DNA from: Dromaius novaehollandiae
Taxonomy: Eukaryota; Chordata; Aves; Casuariiformes; Dromaiidae
Assembly (NCBI RefSeq): GCF_036370855.1
Contig: NC_088099.1
Coordinates: 145,035,017-145,099,016 of the forward strand
Reading direction: 5' to 3'
DNA: 64,000 nucleotides
Shown here: one piece after another, positions 29,301-39,900 of the stretch
How positions within the stretch are numbered: the first letter of the stretch is position 1
How the letters are laid out: each line of letters begins with the position of its first letter
The notes under the pieces: model-generated
The model's input: only the letters and a program-made list of their open reading frames with translations
The model's database searches: none
Told to the model about the DNA's origin: nothing
Position numbers and translations under genes: made by a program

Positions 29301-31162
29301 TGGGGGGAGCTCAGTGCCTTGTGCTGGGACCCGAAGGGTCAGCTCTGTCGGGCTTTCACCAGCTCCTTACGCAGCAAAGAAGTCCCGAGGGAGAGGAGTT
29401 ATTTTAAACCTTTAGGCTGCCAGTATCACATGCAGGCTGCTAAGGAGATGTCCAGTGGCTTTGAACAGATAATGAGATGGCTCAGACGCATGGGCTCCAA
29501 ATTAGCAGCTGGGGCTAAATGAAGTATGTCTGGAAGACATGGAGGCTGTGGTTCCCCTTCGGTCTGATAGTTCAGTGTCTAGGGCATATGCCCAGAAGTG
29601 GGAAATGGATTCAGCTCTTTCCTCAGCCTAAGTTCAACTTCTCTCTCTCTCCTACACACACATGCACAGAGTCCTACCTTGCAGGATTTTATGAGGCCTA
29701 CATACAAAATAGACTCCAACCTGACCTACTCTAGTGAAAATGGGGAAATCCTGGGTAGATGCAGGGTTGCAGACCTCAATGCCCCAAGAACTTCAAAGCA
29801 AAACAATAAAGCACGCATGGAGTTAATGTCACCCTGAGCTTAGGCAGTAGCTTAGCAAGGGTTTACAAATCCATGTGTTTTGATTTAGGCATCGAAACTC
29901 TATTTCAGTCTCTCTTCAGATGAGGGAGCCCTTTGGATGCGACCTGGCACGTTGTCCTCCCTCGCTGATGCTCTGAGGCACTTGCCACGGATGCTGCCCT
30001 GGTAATCTCTCTCTTTTTCTTTCAGCATCGTTGACTGTCATTGCCGTAAAGGCTGTGGCTGGCATGATAACACACTCTATGAAGGGTAAAATGCAGCTTA
30101 CTTATCCTGTTTTCTATATCATGTGCGTCTTAATGGCAGCCACTTGTGCTTTCCAAGTCAAGTAAGTGAGTTTCTGCTAATCTGCTAACCTTCGTACCCA
30201 TTTATCTGTCAGTTTTGTTCAGTATTGTTATTGACTCTAGATACAAATTACAGTTAAATGCAACAAATTCCTGGCAGAGCCTTGAATTGCCTGCAATTGA
30301 TTATATCATTTGTTTAGGCTTTATTTCTCAGTTTGTAATTGATTAATTACACAAAGTACTACCTCCTTTCATTATCAACTCATATACAGTTTTTCCAAAT
30401 TCAGTTTTAGTTTTGCCACAGGTTTTGAATGTATTAAAGGAAAGTAATGTTCCTGATGCTTTCTGCTGCTATTTTTAAAAACTTTCATTGCTGAATAATC
30501 AAATGGCCACATATACTCTCACTACACACCTCTTTTTCCTGGCTTACATCACTCATCAAACTGAAGAAGAGAGTTTACCCCTACTTTCTCCCCACTTCTT
30601 TTAAATCTGCCTGTTGAGCTTTGTTACCCTGTATGTCTGTGCCACTTCAGGAACAGTTAACTTCTGGTGAGCAGGGGACATGGGGGTTTTCCCTGCTGGC
30701 CTCCAGCCTGCTAAGTGATTGTTTCATGCTGCCTTTGCAGATTGCTGCGGGTGGCAGCATGGTAAAATATTGCTTGCAGCTGAACGGAGAGTCCGTTCCC
30801 TTCATGCCGGTCCCTCTGCTTCAGGTGCTGATAGCATCATTCAGTAATCTCATCTAGACTGCTCCAGTGTGAGTCTGAGTGTTTACTTGCATGATTATTT
30901 TCCGGTAGAAGAGCCAACCCAGCTTTCTCGTGGCAGAACATATAATTCCCATGTGGACTCAGGAAGTCCGTGTGTTATTATGCAGTGACTCTCCATGGCT
31001 GACTCAGGAACTCCCCTGCAAGAGATTAGAGAGTGATTTACATCCAGCTTGTCTTTGCTGGAAGAACAGCTCAGGCCATTTAAAATAGGAAATAAAAGTT
31101 TAGTAAATAGGAAGCTCCCAAATTAACCTCTCCTTCTTGCCAGGTTTTCTTTTCTTTCTTTT

Positions 31163-31218
<56 letters not shown>

Positions 31219-34200
31219 TCGCTGGGTCAGAATTAGAACAGAAATGAAATGTGCCCGTTTCGTTCCCTGGGCACAGTGTCTCTTCCTCTTTTCTCCTTTG
31301 GGCACATTTTCTATAGGAGACAGTGCTTTCAGCCTAGATTTTTCATTTTATTTTGTTTTCTCTCTTGTTTTATTTAACTGTCATGTGTTAGCTCAGAACA
31401 GCCCATGCTGCAACTTCCTCCTGAATTCAATTCTGGGCCTTGGTATCACTGTTTTAGTCCCTGTGACCAAGTTTGTTGCAAATGGGAGAATATAATGAGG
31501 TGTTTTCAATGACTTCAAAATCCTGACTATCCTGTGGATATGTAGGATTTCTTTATTTTTAAAGCACCATGGAGACTGTTCAACAGTTGCTAAAATAACC
31601 ATGCAATTACTTTAATGGCTAAAACAGATCCAAGCTTGGATTTTTACTGTTCACATATATCGTACCAGTGATACATTTAAACATGGTTCTTTTTATAGGT
31701 TTTGAATACACTCCGCAGTCTCTTGATCTTTCCCTTTCTGTTTGAAATGCATTGTTAGTTTCACACAGTATCTGCTCAGGCATCCCAGGGTTCACGCTCA
31801 TGATTCATCACCTTATGGGCAGAGGTTGATAGCCCTGTTCTCCTTACAAGTGGGTTCATTTGCTTTTTTCATCAGTTGATGCAGACCATGAGGGCTGCTC
31901 CATGACCTGCTCACCAACATCTTGGCCCTGCGGGTTCATGTGCAGTGTATGCTCATGTGGTCCTGCATCTTGCTGATGATTTTGGTGAGGTTTTGTGTTG
32001 CCTTTCTGGGAAGCACAACACAGAGCTTCCAGCCCAAGGAGCACAGGCTTGGAGCCACCTTCCTGGACTTACCTGGCAAGACAGAGCATGCCCTGCGTAA
32101 GCTGGGGTGTGATTGCATGGATAAACATACAAATGCGTATTTTAACAGAGTTGGCTTGAGCAGCAGCAGCAAAGAGGCAACAATGTGGACTTCAGCAAAG
32201 TGGAACTATTCCTGCAAGGACTCATGTGCCTAACCATGCTGGAAATATACCCTTACATGACCTGTTTAAATTAGAGCAACTTGTCCCTGACTGCTTGCAG
32301 CCAGCACAGTTTCCAAGAACTGATGCCTACCATAGGCAGTGACACCCTAGCATTCCTCCCTTGTCTGTGGCAGACAAGGTTTTTCCAGCAGGGCTGCAGT
32401 AGGGACTTCCAAACGACAGTCCATGGCCAGAGGAATCCCCTCCAACCTCTGGCTTTGTGCTGCTTGTACTCTGCAGAGTCAAAACCAGCAGGCAAATTCA
32501 ATACGGTTACCCATTTGTCCAGGGCTGTTTGGTATTGTGGTGAAAAACAGCCAGACTTATTATTAAACTTACATTAAATTGCATAGACTTTCTTGAAGAG
32601 GGAAGAACTTCCTGTAGCTACGAGGTGCAATAACTCTTGTCTTCCAGGTTCTTGAAGCAAGCAATGGAGCTGTATGAAGCGACAGCAGTTGTGCCTGTTA
32701 ATTTTGTGTTCTCCACAACCAGTGCCATCATTTCAGGTGTGTTTCTGGCCTTCTGTCTCCAGAATGATTTTCTAAGGATCAAGCTTGAATTATCACCTTT
32801 GACAGGAACACAAACCGGTCATGTTTGTCTCCACCAGAAGAACTTTTTCTTATTTGACAGGTGTTTAAGTTCTGAAAAATGAGTAAGTTCATAACCTTTG
32901 AAACAAAATAAAAATAATCAAATTCTAGCTTTTGATATGTACAATTTACTGTGCCTTGCTGGCTTACTGGAAATACCTGCATTTGTCCTAGCCTCATCTT
33001 GACATCCAGTAAATGCATTTACCATGTGCACACCAGCCTCTCCATATCCGAACTGGTAGAGTAATTTTAACAGCCTGGCAAACTACTCAAATGACAACCA
33101 GCTGTGTTTCATAGTAGTTAGTGTATATTCAGTTTCAGAAGGCAGAATTCTAGGTTAAGTGAAGGAAATAAAATGACTCTGAAGACCTTTTAAGCATTTA
33201 ACATTTTATTCTGGGTGAGAACTTTGAACTCAGTGTTGTTAAAGAGCGACTGCAAATCTTGGAAATGGTGCACAGTGTAAGAACATGAGCAGGGAGGAGG
33301 ACTAAGATGCTGTATCAGCAACGAGCCAAAATGATCCTGTTGTTATAACATTTATGACTCATTTTAACACACACTGGGGCCTTTCCTGTCATTGCTATGC
33401 AGGAGTTTCTCATGCAGAGCTGCCGTTAATGAGAAGGGGAGTTAGCTTCATGCACAGATTGCCTCAGCACCTGTGTTAGAGGAGACCTACACTTTGTGAC
33501 TGAGAGGGGACTTTGGCCAAGAGGGGGTTGCATTCTTGTGACCATATGGAGAATTTGGCCTTGTGCCTCCTAGAAAGATCAAGTACCTATTCAGGAACAG
33601 CTTAATAGCTTTGAGACTGAATACACATGCATTTGCACCAGGTTAGTTAAACCAGCGTAGGGCTCGGAAGAACGAGCTCTGCTGAATCTTGCTGGGGTAC
33701 TTATGGAAGGTACCTTCTTTAGTGATTCCCCCATCCCAAGCTGCTGCCTTTGAAGATATATTCACGCTTCAGCTGCTCCAGTTCACACTCTGATGTTTCT
33801 AAGCAAAACTATGCTCCTCAGTGGTTTAAAGCTCACACATTTGGCTGCGAATTGGGGCAGCTGAGATCCAGATACACATCTGGTTCTGTCACCGCCACTG
33901 CAGAAGTGCTAATTCCTAGAGAAGGGGTGACCAGAAAGAGTCAGTGATCCCTCCACTCAAAAAGATTTGGCAAACCTGGCTGCCGGAGCCCTTAACTTGG
34001 TATAAATATAAAGGCACACTTCTAGTTATCTAAAACATGTTCTTAATTGGAGTTAAGATGGCCTGTTGGAGTGTCTTAACTAAATCCATGAAGAACCTGT
34101 TAGCTATACTGGTATGACTCTGCTTGTGAGTAAGACCTTCAGTCTGACCTGCATAAAAACTGTGTTGCTGACAATGCAAAAAATACCTGCATCTGTGCAG

Positions 34201-36342
34201 TTAATAACAGCAGGCACTCCAACCTGATAAACTAAATCTTCTCCAGTCCCATATGGTATCCTGAGAAAGCCTACATAATAGAATATGGATATATAATGTG
34301 AACCCCCCCATAACGTGTATTAATACCATATTTGGGTTTTTTTTGCTCCATTTGAGCATGACACTGCTCCTGACCCTCCCAGCTGTAATTCATATCACTT
34401 GGAATCCAGTCAAGATCTGCAATTCTTGTTTCTGTCACATTCCAGGGGTCATATTTTATCAGGAATTCCAAAGTGCAGCTTTGCTGAGTGTGTTCATGTT
34501 TCTGTTCGGGTAAGTGTATCGGCTGAAAATCTGCACTAAAGCTTGTATTGAAACAACATTGCTTTGTGGAGTGCCTTCTTTTCTCAGTAAGAAGAAACCT
34601 GTCTTGTTATTAAAGTATTATGGAATAGCCATTACAGTAGGATAAAAAACTTTAAAGGAAAGATTAATATAAGTGCTATGGGGGTTTGGAGGCCTGTTTT
34701 TGAATCCAAATATGTAAAAATGTGAGACACTTATGAACTACTAATCCCATGATGGAATGAAAAACTAGCAGCATGTGTTCCTCCTGCAGGAAGGACAGAT
34801 CACTGCTCTGCTCCAAAGATCATGTTATAGAGGAGACTTTTACGCCTGCGAGAAATGTCCTTCCATGTTACCTTCCACTTGCGTGTCCGGCTGTTCTCTG
34901 CTGCTATTAGCTGTGGGCAAATACATGAGTTGCTTGCCTGCAAGGCAGTACCTCTCCGCTGTCTCCTTGTGCTCAGGAAGACAGGGCACGCCTGCTGAAA
35001 GTGCAGAGCATGCTAAGAAGCTGCTAACAGTAAAGGTTTGAAGAAGCACAGCCAAAGTGCTAAGCGAGAGCAGAAATCTGCTGGCCACCAGCATAGTGAC
35101 AATTCAGGGGACAGGTGAAGGTATTTGATAATGGGCATGTGATAGTTAAATGCATCTCCCCCAAACTCCTGGTCATGTCTCTTCCCACTGTTGTCAAATA
35201 AAGGGGACTGACAACTACAGACATCTTCTCCTGCAGTCAGACTGGAGTAGATGCACAGAACTACTATGTTGTTTGACTGCTATAAAAGCAACAGAAAATG
35301 GAGATGAGCAAATTCAATCCATGTATTTGGCAGGCAGGAAGTTGGGACTGTGTGTTCAACATAGAGCGGACAGATTTATCCAAGCATAGCAGTTTCTCAT
35401 TGCTCCTGGCTTACAGCTTGCCCCTGAGACACACAGTCGGATGAGAAAAACAAAAGAGATGTTGACTGTCTGTAACGAGACTGAGTTGCTAATGAAATTG
35501 GAAATGCTAAAATGCTAGTTTAGACGCTCTGTGAAGATGTGCTCAAGGATTCAAATGTTGTGGTCTCACGCTCACAGGCATTTGGTTCCTATGTCATGGA
35601 AAGTGTAATTTTGTTTGCAGAGCCCTTGCTACTGATAGTAAAGCTTCAGGAGGCAAAAACTAGACTGACAGGGAGCCTGAGCTGAATTTATAGAGCTGCC
35701 AGGAACAAAAGTTTCATTACTTATAAGCTGAGCAGCTTGGGTTTGGAAGTCCTTGAAAAACAAACATGGAAAGAAATCCTCATCTCAGATGCAATTATTG
35801 TCCCTAATTATACTATGTCACTGTTTTTTGCAGGTGTCTCCTTTCTTTCCTTGGTGTATTTTTAATTACAAGAAATAGAAAAAAGGAACATTTACAAATT
35901 CCTTATATTGACTGTGGACATATTCCTGGTAAGTAGGGTTTTTTTTTTTTCTGCCTCTCTGTTTAAAAATGAGATATCAGATAATGGGATGACCTGGGAG
36001 AGTTGAGTCAGGAATGTTCTCTAATCATATTTAATAAATATACTGTTCCCTTAATTTCTATTCCTATTCCCAACAGATTTTTCAAAGAATTTTCCTGACT
36101 TTTTCCAAGCTATTGTTACAACCAGTCAAGTGAAAACAATGATTATTGGAGCAAAGAATGTTTAAATGATGGACTGGTGGGGGATTTGTTTTATTAAAAT
36201 TTTTCATAGAGTTGTTGTTTTTCCTTTCCTTCACCCCCATTCCTTAGGAAAAAATGTGACAGGCAAAATACAGCCAGATTCTCACCATTTGTGCTACGGC
36301 ACTTTGAATAATAAAGATGACTTGGGGAAACTTCAAAGCTGA
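2250..36342 (+). CDS. NIPAL2: NIPAL2, NIPA-like domain containing 2 (gene span, exons 2-11; exon 1 outside window)
   Basis: Ten exons (2250-2318, 5465-5636, 16605-16664, 18633-18754, 25644-25740, 30026-30161, 32648-32736, 34446-34509, 35834-35928, 36248-36342) join in one frame of 332 residues plus TGA. All junctions are GT-AG and all phases agree. The product is a multi-pass membrane protein of the NIPA magnesium-transporter family. Hydrophobic segments alternate with short loops from residue 3 to about 282. The family core around residues 56-81 (GEVGNFTAYGFAP, then APLGCVSV) is intact, as are GTYLLV in exon 5, ILLYFYKRK in exon 6, KMQLTYPVFYIM in exon 7 and VIFYQEF in exon 9. The tail KIQPDSHHLCYGTL resembles NIPAL2 more than NIPAL1, 3 or 4, and the convergent POP1 neighbour fits NIPAL2. 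Human NIPAL2 has about 11 exons, so the start codon should lie upstream. Magnesium transport is known for NIPA relatives and is inferred here. I see no frameshift or stop. Confidence 0.93.
2319..5464 (+). other. NIPAL2: NIPAL2 intron 2
   Basis: AT-rich intron of 3146 bp with no coding signal. About 3170-3720 looks less random, with homeobox-type TAAT cores and mixed composition, and may be a conserved non-coding element. The small frames at 3967-4242 and 4883-5110 show no family resemblance. Confidence 0.6.
5465..5636 (+). CDS. NIPAL2: NIPAL2 exon 3
   Basis: 172 nt, phase 0 to 1, encoding residues 24-80 and the first base of Gly81. It starts KCAHLQLACQTDPKPYY (the cytoplasmic loop that in human reads KYSHLQLAQQEHPRPYF), followed by LWWCGIILLGLGEVGNF (second helix) and AYGFAPAALVAPLGCVSVI (third helix). 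This stretch holds the most conserved NIPA-family residues. Donor ATAG|GTGAGA. Confidence 0.94.
12331..12360. repeat. short 10-bp tandem repeat, three copies
   Basis: Three consecutive copies of a unit close to AATTATTGAA, followed by similar AT-rich sequence to about 12375. It is intronic and of no known function. Confidence 0.6.
13300..13395 (-). mobile_element. CR1 LINE 3'-end fragment, degenerate
   Basis: On the + strand the sequence around 13315-13380 contains GGCTGGAAGGGACATCAGGA followed by a TAATCCAAAC block and GCTCAAAGCAGGG. This is the reverse complement of the end of avian CR1 elements, so the element lies on the minus strand. The terminal 8-bp repeats are decayed and the 5' side fades after about 13395. 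CR1 is the dominant LINE of birds; most copies are 5'-truncated like this one. Confidence 0.75.
14389..14404. repeat. C16 homopolymer
   Basis: Sixteen consecutive C on the + strand inside intron 3, likely variable in length and prone to sequencing error. Confidence 0.9.
16605..16664 (+). CDS. NIPAL2: NIPAL2 exon 4
   Basis: 60 nt, phase 1 at both ends, encoding GSAFISVLFLKETMKAAVIL with split Gly codons on both sides. This matches the human segment that reads GSAIISVTFLKDNLRASDLL. Acceptor TTCTAG, strong donor G|GTAAGT. Skipping would remove 20 residues in frame. Confidence 0.93.
16665..18632 (+). other. NIPAL2: NIPAL2 intron 4
   Basis: 1968 bp. It has a two-copy 20-bp tandem repeat at 17301-17340 and C-rich runs near 16732 and 17510. 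No other structure was seen. Confidence 0.6.
17301..17340. repeat. 20-bp tandem repeat, two copies
   Basis: Copies 17301-17320 and 17321-17340 share the core GTTGCTGTGGGG and differ at two positions. Intronic; probably a recent slippage duplication. Confidence 0.8.
18633..18754 (+). CDS. NIPAL2: NIPAL2 exon 5
   Basis: 122 nt, phase 1 to 0. It encodes GGTLAVAGTYLLVTFTPN (membrane helix with the family GTYLLV motif), a loop PQELTAKKVQNYLV, and the start of the next helix SWPFVIYV. Acceptor TTTAAAG, donor GTG|GTGAGT. Confidence 0.93.
18755..25643 (+). other. NIPAL2: NIPAL2 intron 5
   Basis: 6889 bp without an exon. Stretches near 21.5-22.6 and 24.0-24.6 kb are more GC-rich, with overlapping open frames on both strands that look non-coding. 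A degenerate tandem of a roughly 12-bp GCCACAG-type unit lies at about 24486-24520. Confidence 0.6.
25644..25740 (+). CDS. NIPAL2: NIPAL2 exon 6
   Basis: 97 nt, phase 0 to 1, encoding ILEIIIFCILLYFYKRKAV followed by KHIVVLLMMVALL. A helix ends in the basic KRK cytoplasmic edge and the next helix begins. This is near-identical to the human segment ILLYFYKRKGMKH. Acceptor CTTCCAG, donor G|GTAAGA. Confidence 0.94.
25741..30025 (+). other. NIPAL2: NIPAL2 intron 6
   Basis: 4285 bp. Approximately 26800-27330 is GC-richer with short frames on both strands; no exon was recognised. The 113-codon frame at 28332-28673 lies in AT-rich DNA and resembles nothing known to me. Confidence 0.6.
30026..30161 (+). 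CDS. NIPAL2: NIPAL2 exon 7
   Basis: 136 nt, phase 1 to 2, encoding ASLTVIAVKAVAGMITHS, then MKGKMQLTYPVFYIM and a helix CVLMAATCAFQV. The family motif around KMQLTYPxFYIM is intact. Acceptor TTTCAG, donor CAA|GTAAGT. Confidence 0.94.
30162..32647 (+). other. NIPAL2: NIPAL2 intron 7
   Basis: 2486 bp. It carries a pure TTTC microsatellite (31145-31220) and two neighbouring plus-strand open frames (31922-32233 and 32281-32577) of unknown, probably non-coding, nature. Confidence 0.6.
31145..31220. repeat. TTTC/GAAA tetranucleotide microsatellite
   Basis: About 18 near-uninterrupted TTTC units on the + strand, with small irregularities at the start. The reverse strand gives a false frame of repeating K-E-R residues (31123-31305). 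Confidence 0.95.
32648..32736 (+). CDS. NIPAL2: NIPAL2 exon 8
   Basis: 89 nt, phase 2 to 1, encoding FLKQAMELYEATAVVPVNFV and then FSTTSAIIS. Human has FLNQATKLYNTTTVVPVNHI here. Acceptor CTTCCAG, donor TCAG|GTGTGT. Confidence 0.94.
32737..34445 (+). other. NIPAL2: NIPAL2 intron 8
   Basis: 1709 bp. Nothing recognisable beyond intronic sequence. Confidence 0.6.
34446..34509 (+). CDS. NIPAL2: NIPAL2 exon 9
   Basis: 64 nt, phase 1 to 2, encoding VIFYQEFQSAALLSVFMFLF flanked by split Gly codons. It carries the family IFYQEF motif before a membrane helix. Acceptor ATTCCAG, donor CGG|GTAAGT. Confidence 0.94.
34510..35833 (+). other. NIPAL2: NIPAL2 intron 9
   Basis: 1324 bp. Small open frames at 34775-35041 (+) and 34840-35094 (-) overlap each other and show no family features. 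Nothing else was seen. Confidence 0.6.
35834..35928 (+). CDS. NIPAL2: NIPAL2 exon 10
   Basis: 95 nt, phase 2 to 1. It encodes the last helix CLLSFLGVFLITRN, a basic edge RKKEHLQ, and the start of the cytoplasmic tail IPYIDCGHIPG. Human reads CFLSFLGVFLVTRN, then REKEHLQ. Acceptor TTGCAG, strong donor G|GTAAGT. Confidence 0.94.
36248..36342 (+). CDS. NIPAL2: NIPAL2 exon 11, C-terminus and stop
   Basis: 95 coding nt to a TGA at 36340-36342. It encodes KNVTGKIQPDSHHLCYGTL and then NNKDDLGKLQS. The KIQPDSHxLxYGTL stretch matches human NIPAL2; the last 11 residues differ and are shorter than the human tail. Acceptor CTTAG after a T/C-rich tract; intron 10 is only 319 bp. Confidence 0.94.
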
Positions 36343-36930
36343 AAGAAGAAAGCACCTTACTTTCCAGTTAACAAGAGGAACGCCACTGGAACAGGGATCA
36401 GGAGCACCTTTTCGTTGGACATATTCAAGCATCTATTGTATTCCTGTATGTCGATGTGTCATAGTATTACTTAATCCTACTTAATTTATCGCCTAGCTGT
36501 CCCAAGTGCATTGTGAAGATAAAGGAAGCTTGAAGAAGAACTAAATAAGCATTAATGAAACTCGACATTGTCCTGCTATAGATGTCTCTTAGTGACGATT
36601 TGGAGCTATTTTTAGTTTTAATTGCCTAGAAATGCAAATAGGCACTAACAGGATTTTTAAAATTTGCTTCCGAAAACCCCCAGATGTGCTTAGATGCCTA
36701 AAGACAAAGATGGGAAATTAGGAGAATTTTCATAAGTGACTTAAAGTATTCTGCTGTATGTCTCATACCTTTAAAAACCTGATCCTTTCTGTTTAACAGT
36801 CAAAAACTGTGTGCATGCTTACAGTATACATAAGCATGTATACACAATGTATTTTAATTTATGTATAGTGGGAAAGTCCTGACTTGCTTCTGGCTTCATC
36901 AGAAGGAAATAAACACTTGTGTGAGAAGGG
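36343..36930 (+). other. NIPAL2: NIPAL2 3' UTR (probable)
   Basis: AT-rich sequence following the stop, without further coding signal. The end is inferred from the AATAAA at 36908 and the GT-rich stretch behind it. The exact cleavage site cannot be fixed from sequence. Confidence 0.6.
36908..36913 (+). terminator. candidate NIPAL2 polyadenylation signal
   Basis: AATAAA about 566 bp after the stop, followed by a TTGTGTGAG GT-rich stretch. Another AATAAA at 36310-36315 lies inside the coding part of exon 11 and is unlikely to be used. Confidence 0.6.
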
Positions 36931-39900
36931 GGAAGGAAGAGCACATTCACCACAAATGTAGGTACACGCGCGCACACACACACCGGTGAGGTGGCTTAGC
37001 CAAGGCAGAGCTAGGGAACGGTGCTTGATATTTTATAGCTTCCCAGAAGAGTCTTGTGCACCGGGCTGGACTGAGCAGAAACTGCCTTAGTATAGCCTAG
37101 CCTGGGGCTTAGCATCTGTTTTCATGGAAACAAGTTTTTAGTGAAGAGAGTGCAAAGTTCTCCAGAGGAAAGGGGAGAGCCAGGCTCCCTCCCTTACTGT
37201 GTTTTGCAAAGATACTTCTAAAGGGGAAAAGCAGAGGACGCAGGACCAGTCCCGCCCCCTTCCTAAATCTGTGGTACTCCTGCACGGGGGAAGGCTGGAA
37301 AAACCAGGATCACAAAGTCATGGTAACTGTATAAATTTTCCTTCATGGTAGCTGCTCTGCATGCAATCGAAGAGCTGACAGTGATGGGAACCACAGCGAT
37401 AGCTGCGTTTCGGTCTGGGAGGCAGCGAGGCCTCCGCATGCCTCGGCCCCAGCCTCCAGCAAGAAATTGCTTCTGGGCATTAATGCCGGGTCGGCCGGGC
37501 CCTGCCGGACCGTGCCGGTGCCCCTGCCTGCGTGCCGGCTCACGCGCTTGGCTGCAGGAATGAGGAAGAGTGCTCGGGAGAAGGGCTCAGTACTAGCCTT
37601 CAAGTCCCGGAGAAAATACTTCTGTTAGGTTGGACTTAATCTGCAGAAATGGACACAGGCCATGTGCGGCGTGTATTTCATTTCAGCGGGGTATGGTGAA
37701 ATGACACCTCCTTGTTTTTCAAGCAATTATTTCATTTTAAAGTAAGTGCAGCAGAAGAGCAGTAAGATGGTTTGGTTTCAAATGCCGAGAAGTATCCACA
37801 GGACTGCAGTTCTCCCTGTGCGGCAGTGTCCCAATAGCAGGCCTCGGGGGGGCTCTGAATCTGTTTTTTGACTTGGATCTTTTCCAGCTGGCGCAGGACA
37901 AGATTCAGTGTCTGCACCTTACCAGCTGCCTGGTCATGGCCTTCCTCTCCCCTCTTGCAGTTTAAGGGAAGCAGAAGTTCAAGTTTCTAAAGCTTAAAAT
38001 AAAAAATGCAGAGCTTTTTGGCATGCTTTCTCCAGGGAATAAAGGCATGCCTCCATCTTTCTTTTGCAGCTCAGATTTAAACCACTTTCTAATTCTCAAG
38101 TGGAAGTGTGTGCTCAAGATGGAAATGGGAGGCTTATAGTGTTTCTTTCTATGACCTAGGAAACAAGAGGATGAAAGGATTTGTTCTTGTTTCTTTTTTA
38201 AATTATTGGTCTTGGGCATCTTTCTGAAATTTGTTTCCATGATCTGGAAGGGCTGGAGGAGACAATAAGGGTATAGGATATAGCATTTTCTCTTTAAAGT
38301 AGGAAATTGCATGCAAAAATCTATGGCAAAAGCTATTATTTATTTTAAACTACTGTAATTGCTCTTGAATGCCACTTTTTTTCCCCAGTGGGTTTATACA
38401 AAGATTATATGGGTTAAAATGTTCTCAGTAAACCTGAATGTAATTTAAATTAATTTATGGAGCAAAACTCCAGCAGGAATTATGTGCAATTAAAAATTGT
38501 CATTTGGCATGATTCTGAGATGTGGACACGTTCCAACTAATGTATTACAGGGCCAGAAAACTGTGATGAGATTTCATTATTACTATGCAAAGAAGGGGAC
38601 ATGTTTCGTTTTAAGAATCAGTTTCTAATCAATGTCATTTTCAGATTGTGCTTGTGATATTTAGGTTGCAAACACCACAGACAAATGCTTGCTAAAAGAA
38701 AATTCTTTTCACTGGAATACAAAAAAGTCCCTGGAACCCTTTTCTTTAACAGTGAGGCTTTTTTCTTGCTGTGTTTTTCTTGACACCAAAAATCTGGGCC
38801 AGATATAAGCCGTGAAACTTGCACCTGCAAACTGAACTTTCTTGAGTAGATACTCTATGAAATCTGAGGAAATAAAAATAAATGAAGGTGTGGTGGACAG
38901 TCAGCATCTCACGTGATCCCTGCAGGCTCCAGTTTGGGATTTTGCTAGACCAGAACCAGCCGGACTCATTTAGTGCTTGTTCCACTGCTGATGCACGCTG
39001 CAGAAAAAGATGAAGTATTAACTGGCCATGGGCCTGGAAATGGGAACTTTGGAGGAGAGCTAGGCAATTTATTTTTTGCCATAAAAATATCAGGTTGCCT
39101 TTGCCAAATGGTTTCAGCTGGCAAAAAATATATTAATCTCAGACTGGATTTCCACATCTGCCAATGATAGGGGCCTGGCGTTCACCTGGGAGGCTTATTG
39201 CCTGCTCCTCACTGTGGCCCAGCTCAGGTTTTGTGTGCAGGGGACCTGGCTCGCCTAAAACCATAGGAGAAAGGTCAGAGTTTTAGGGGCTTCTCTGAAG
39301 AGTGGTTCAAAGAGCTTCTCTCCTTTGAAGCTCTGGTTTCATGAACTTGATGAGCTGCTTGAACAATTCAGTGCTGCTGAAAGTGTCACCCTCTTTCTCC
39401 TGGCTGCAAGGTCCTGCACTGCCTCTCTGTGAGCCAGTTCAACACACGAACCCTGCAGAAACCATCTGCTTTCTTTTTCTTCCTGGGTTTGCTCTGGAAG
39501 GTTAGTGAGTGGAGCTGGCCCATTGGGAGGGTCTGGCTGGAGCATTTGGTGGGAAGCGGAGGAAAACAAGAGGGAGTGAGACCTCCCTCCCGTAGCAGGG
39601 GCAACTATTACATTAGCTCTTCCCCTCCTGAGGAGCTGCATCATAGAACAGGCATCCTGCTAAGCTCACCCATGCGTCAGCACATCCCAAATGCAGCAGT
39701 TATTAGCCTTTGGCAATGCTTAGGTTTTAAGTGTCTGACTTCTGAAGCAAAACCCAGGGTCAGACTTGCCGTGCTGTCTGTGGTGAGAGTTGGGTGACTC
39801 CACCTGGGACAGAGATAGGCAGCCTGTGGCATGAGGAACATCCTAAGGTCGGCTAGGAGCACAGATATATGCCTAACGATACAGCTTGTTCTAAGGACTG

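Noticed and set aside
31123-31305. Lys/Glu/Arg-rich minus-strand frame
   Set aside because: It is the translation of the TTTC microsatellite.
36244-36432. Minus-strand frame over NIPAL2 exon 11
   Set aside because: It is the reverse shadow of a confirmed exon.
39339-39797. Overlapping plus (122-codon) and minus (101-codon) open frames
   Set aside because: Both strands are open over the same DNA, with low-complexity Phe and Ser runs; no sign that either is coding.
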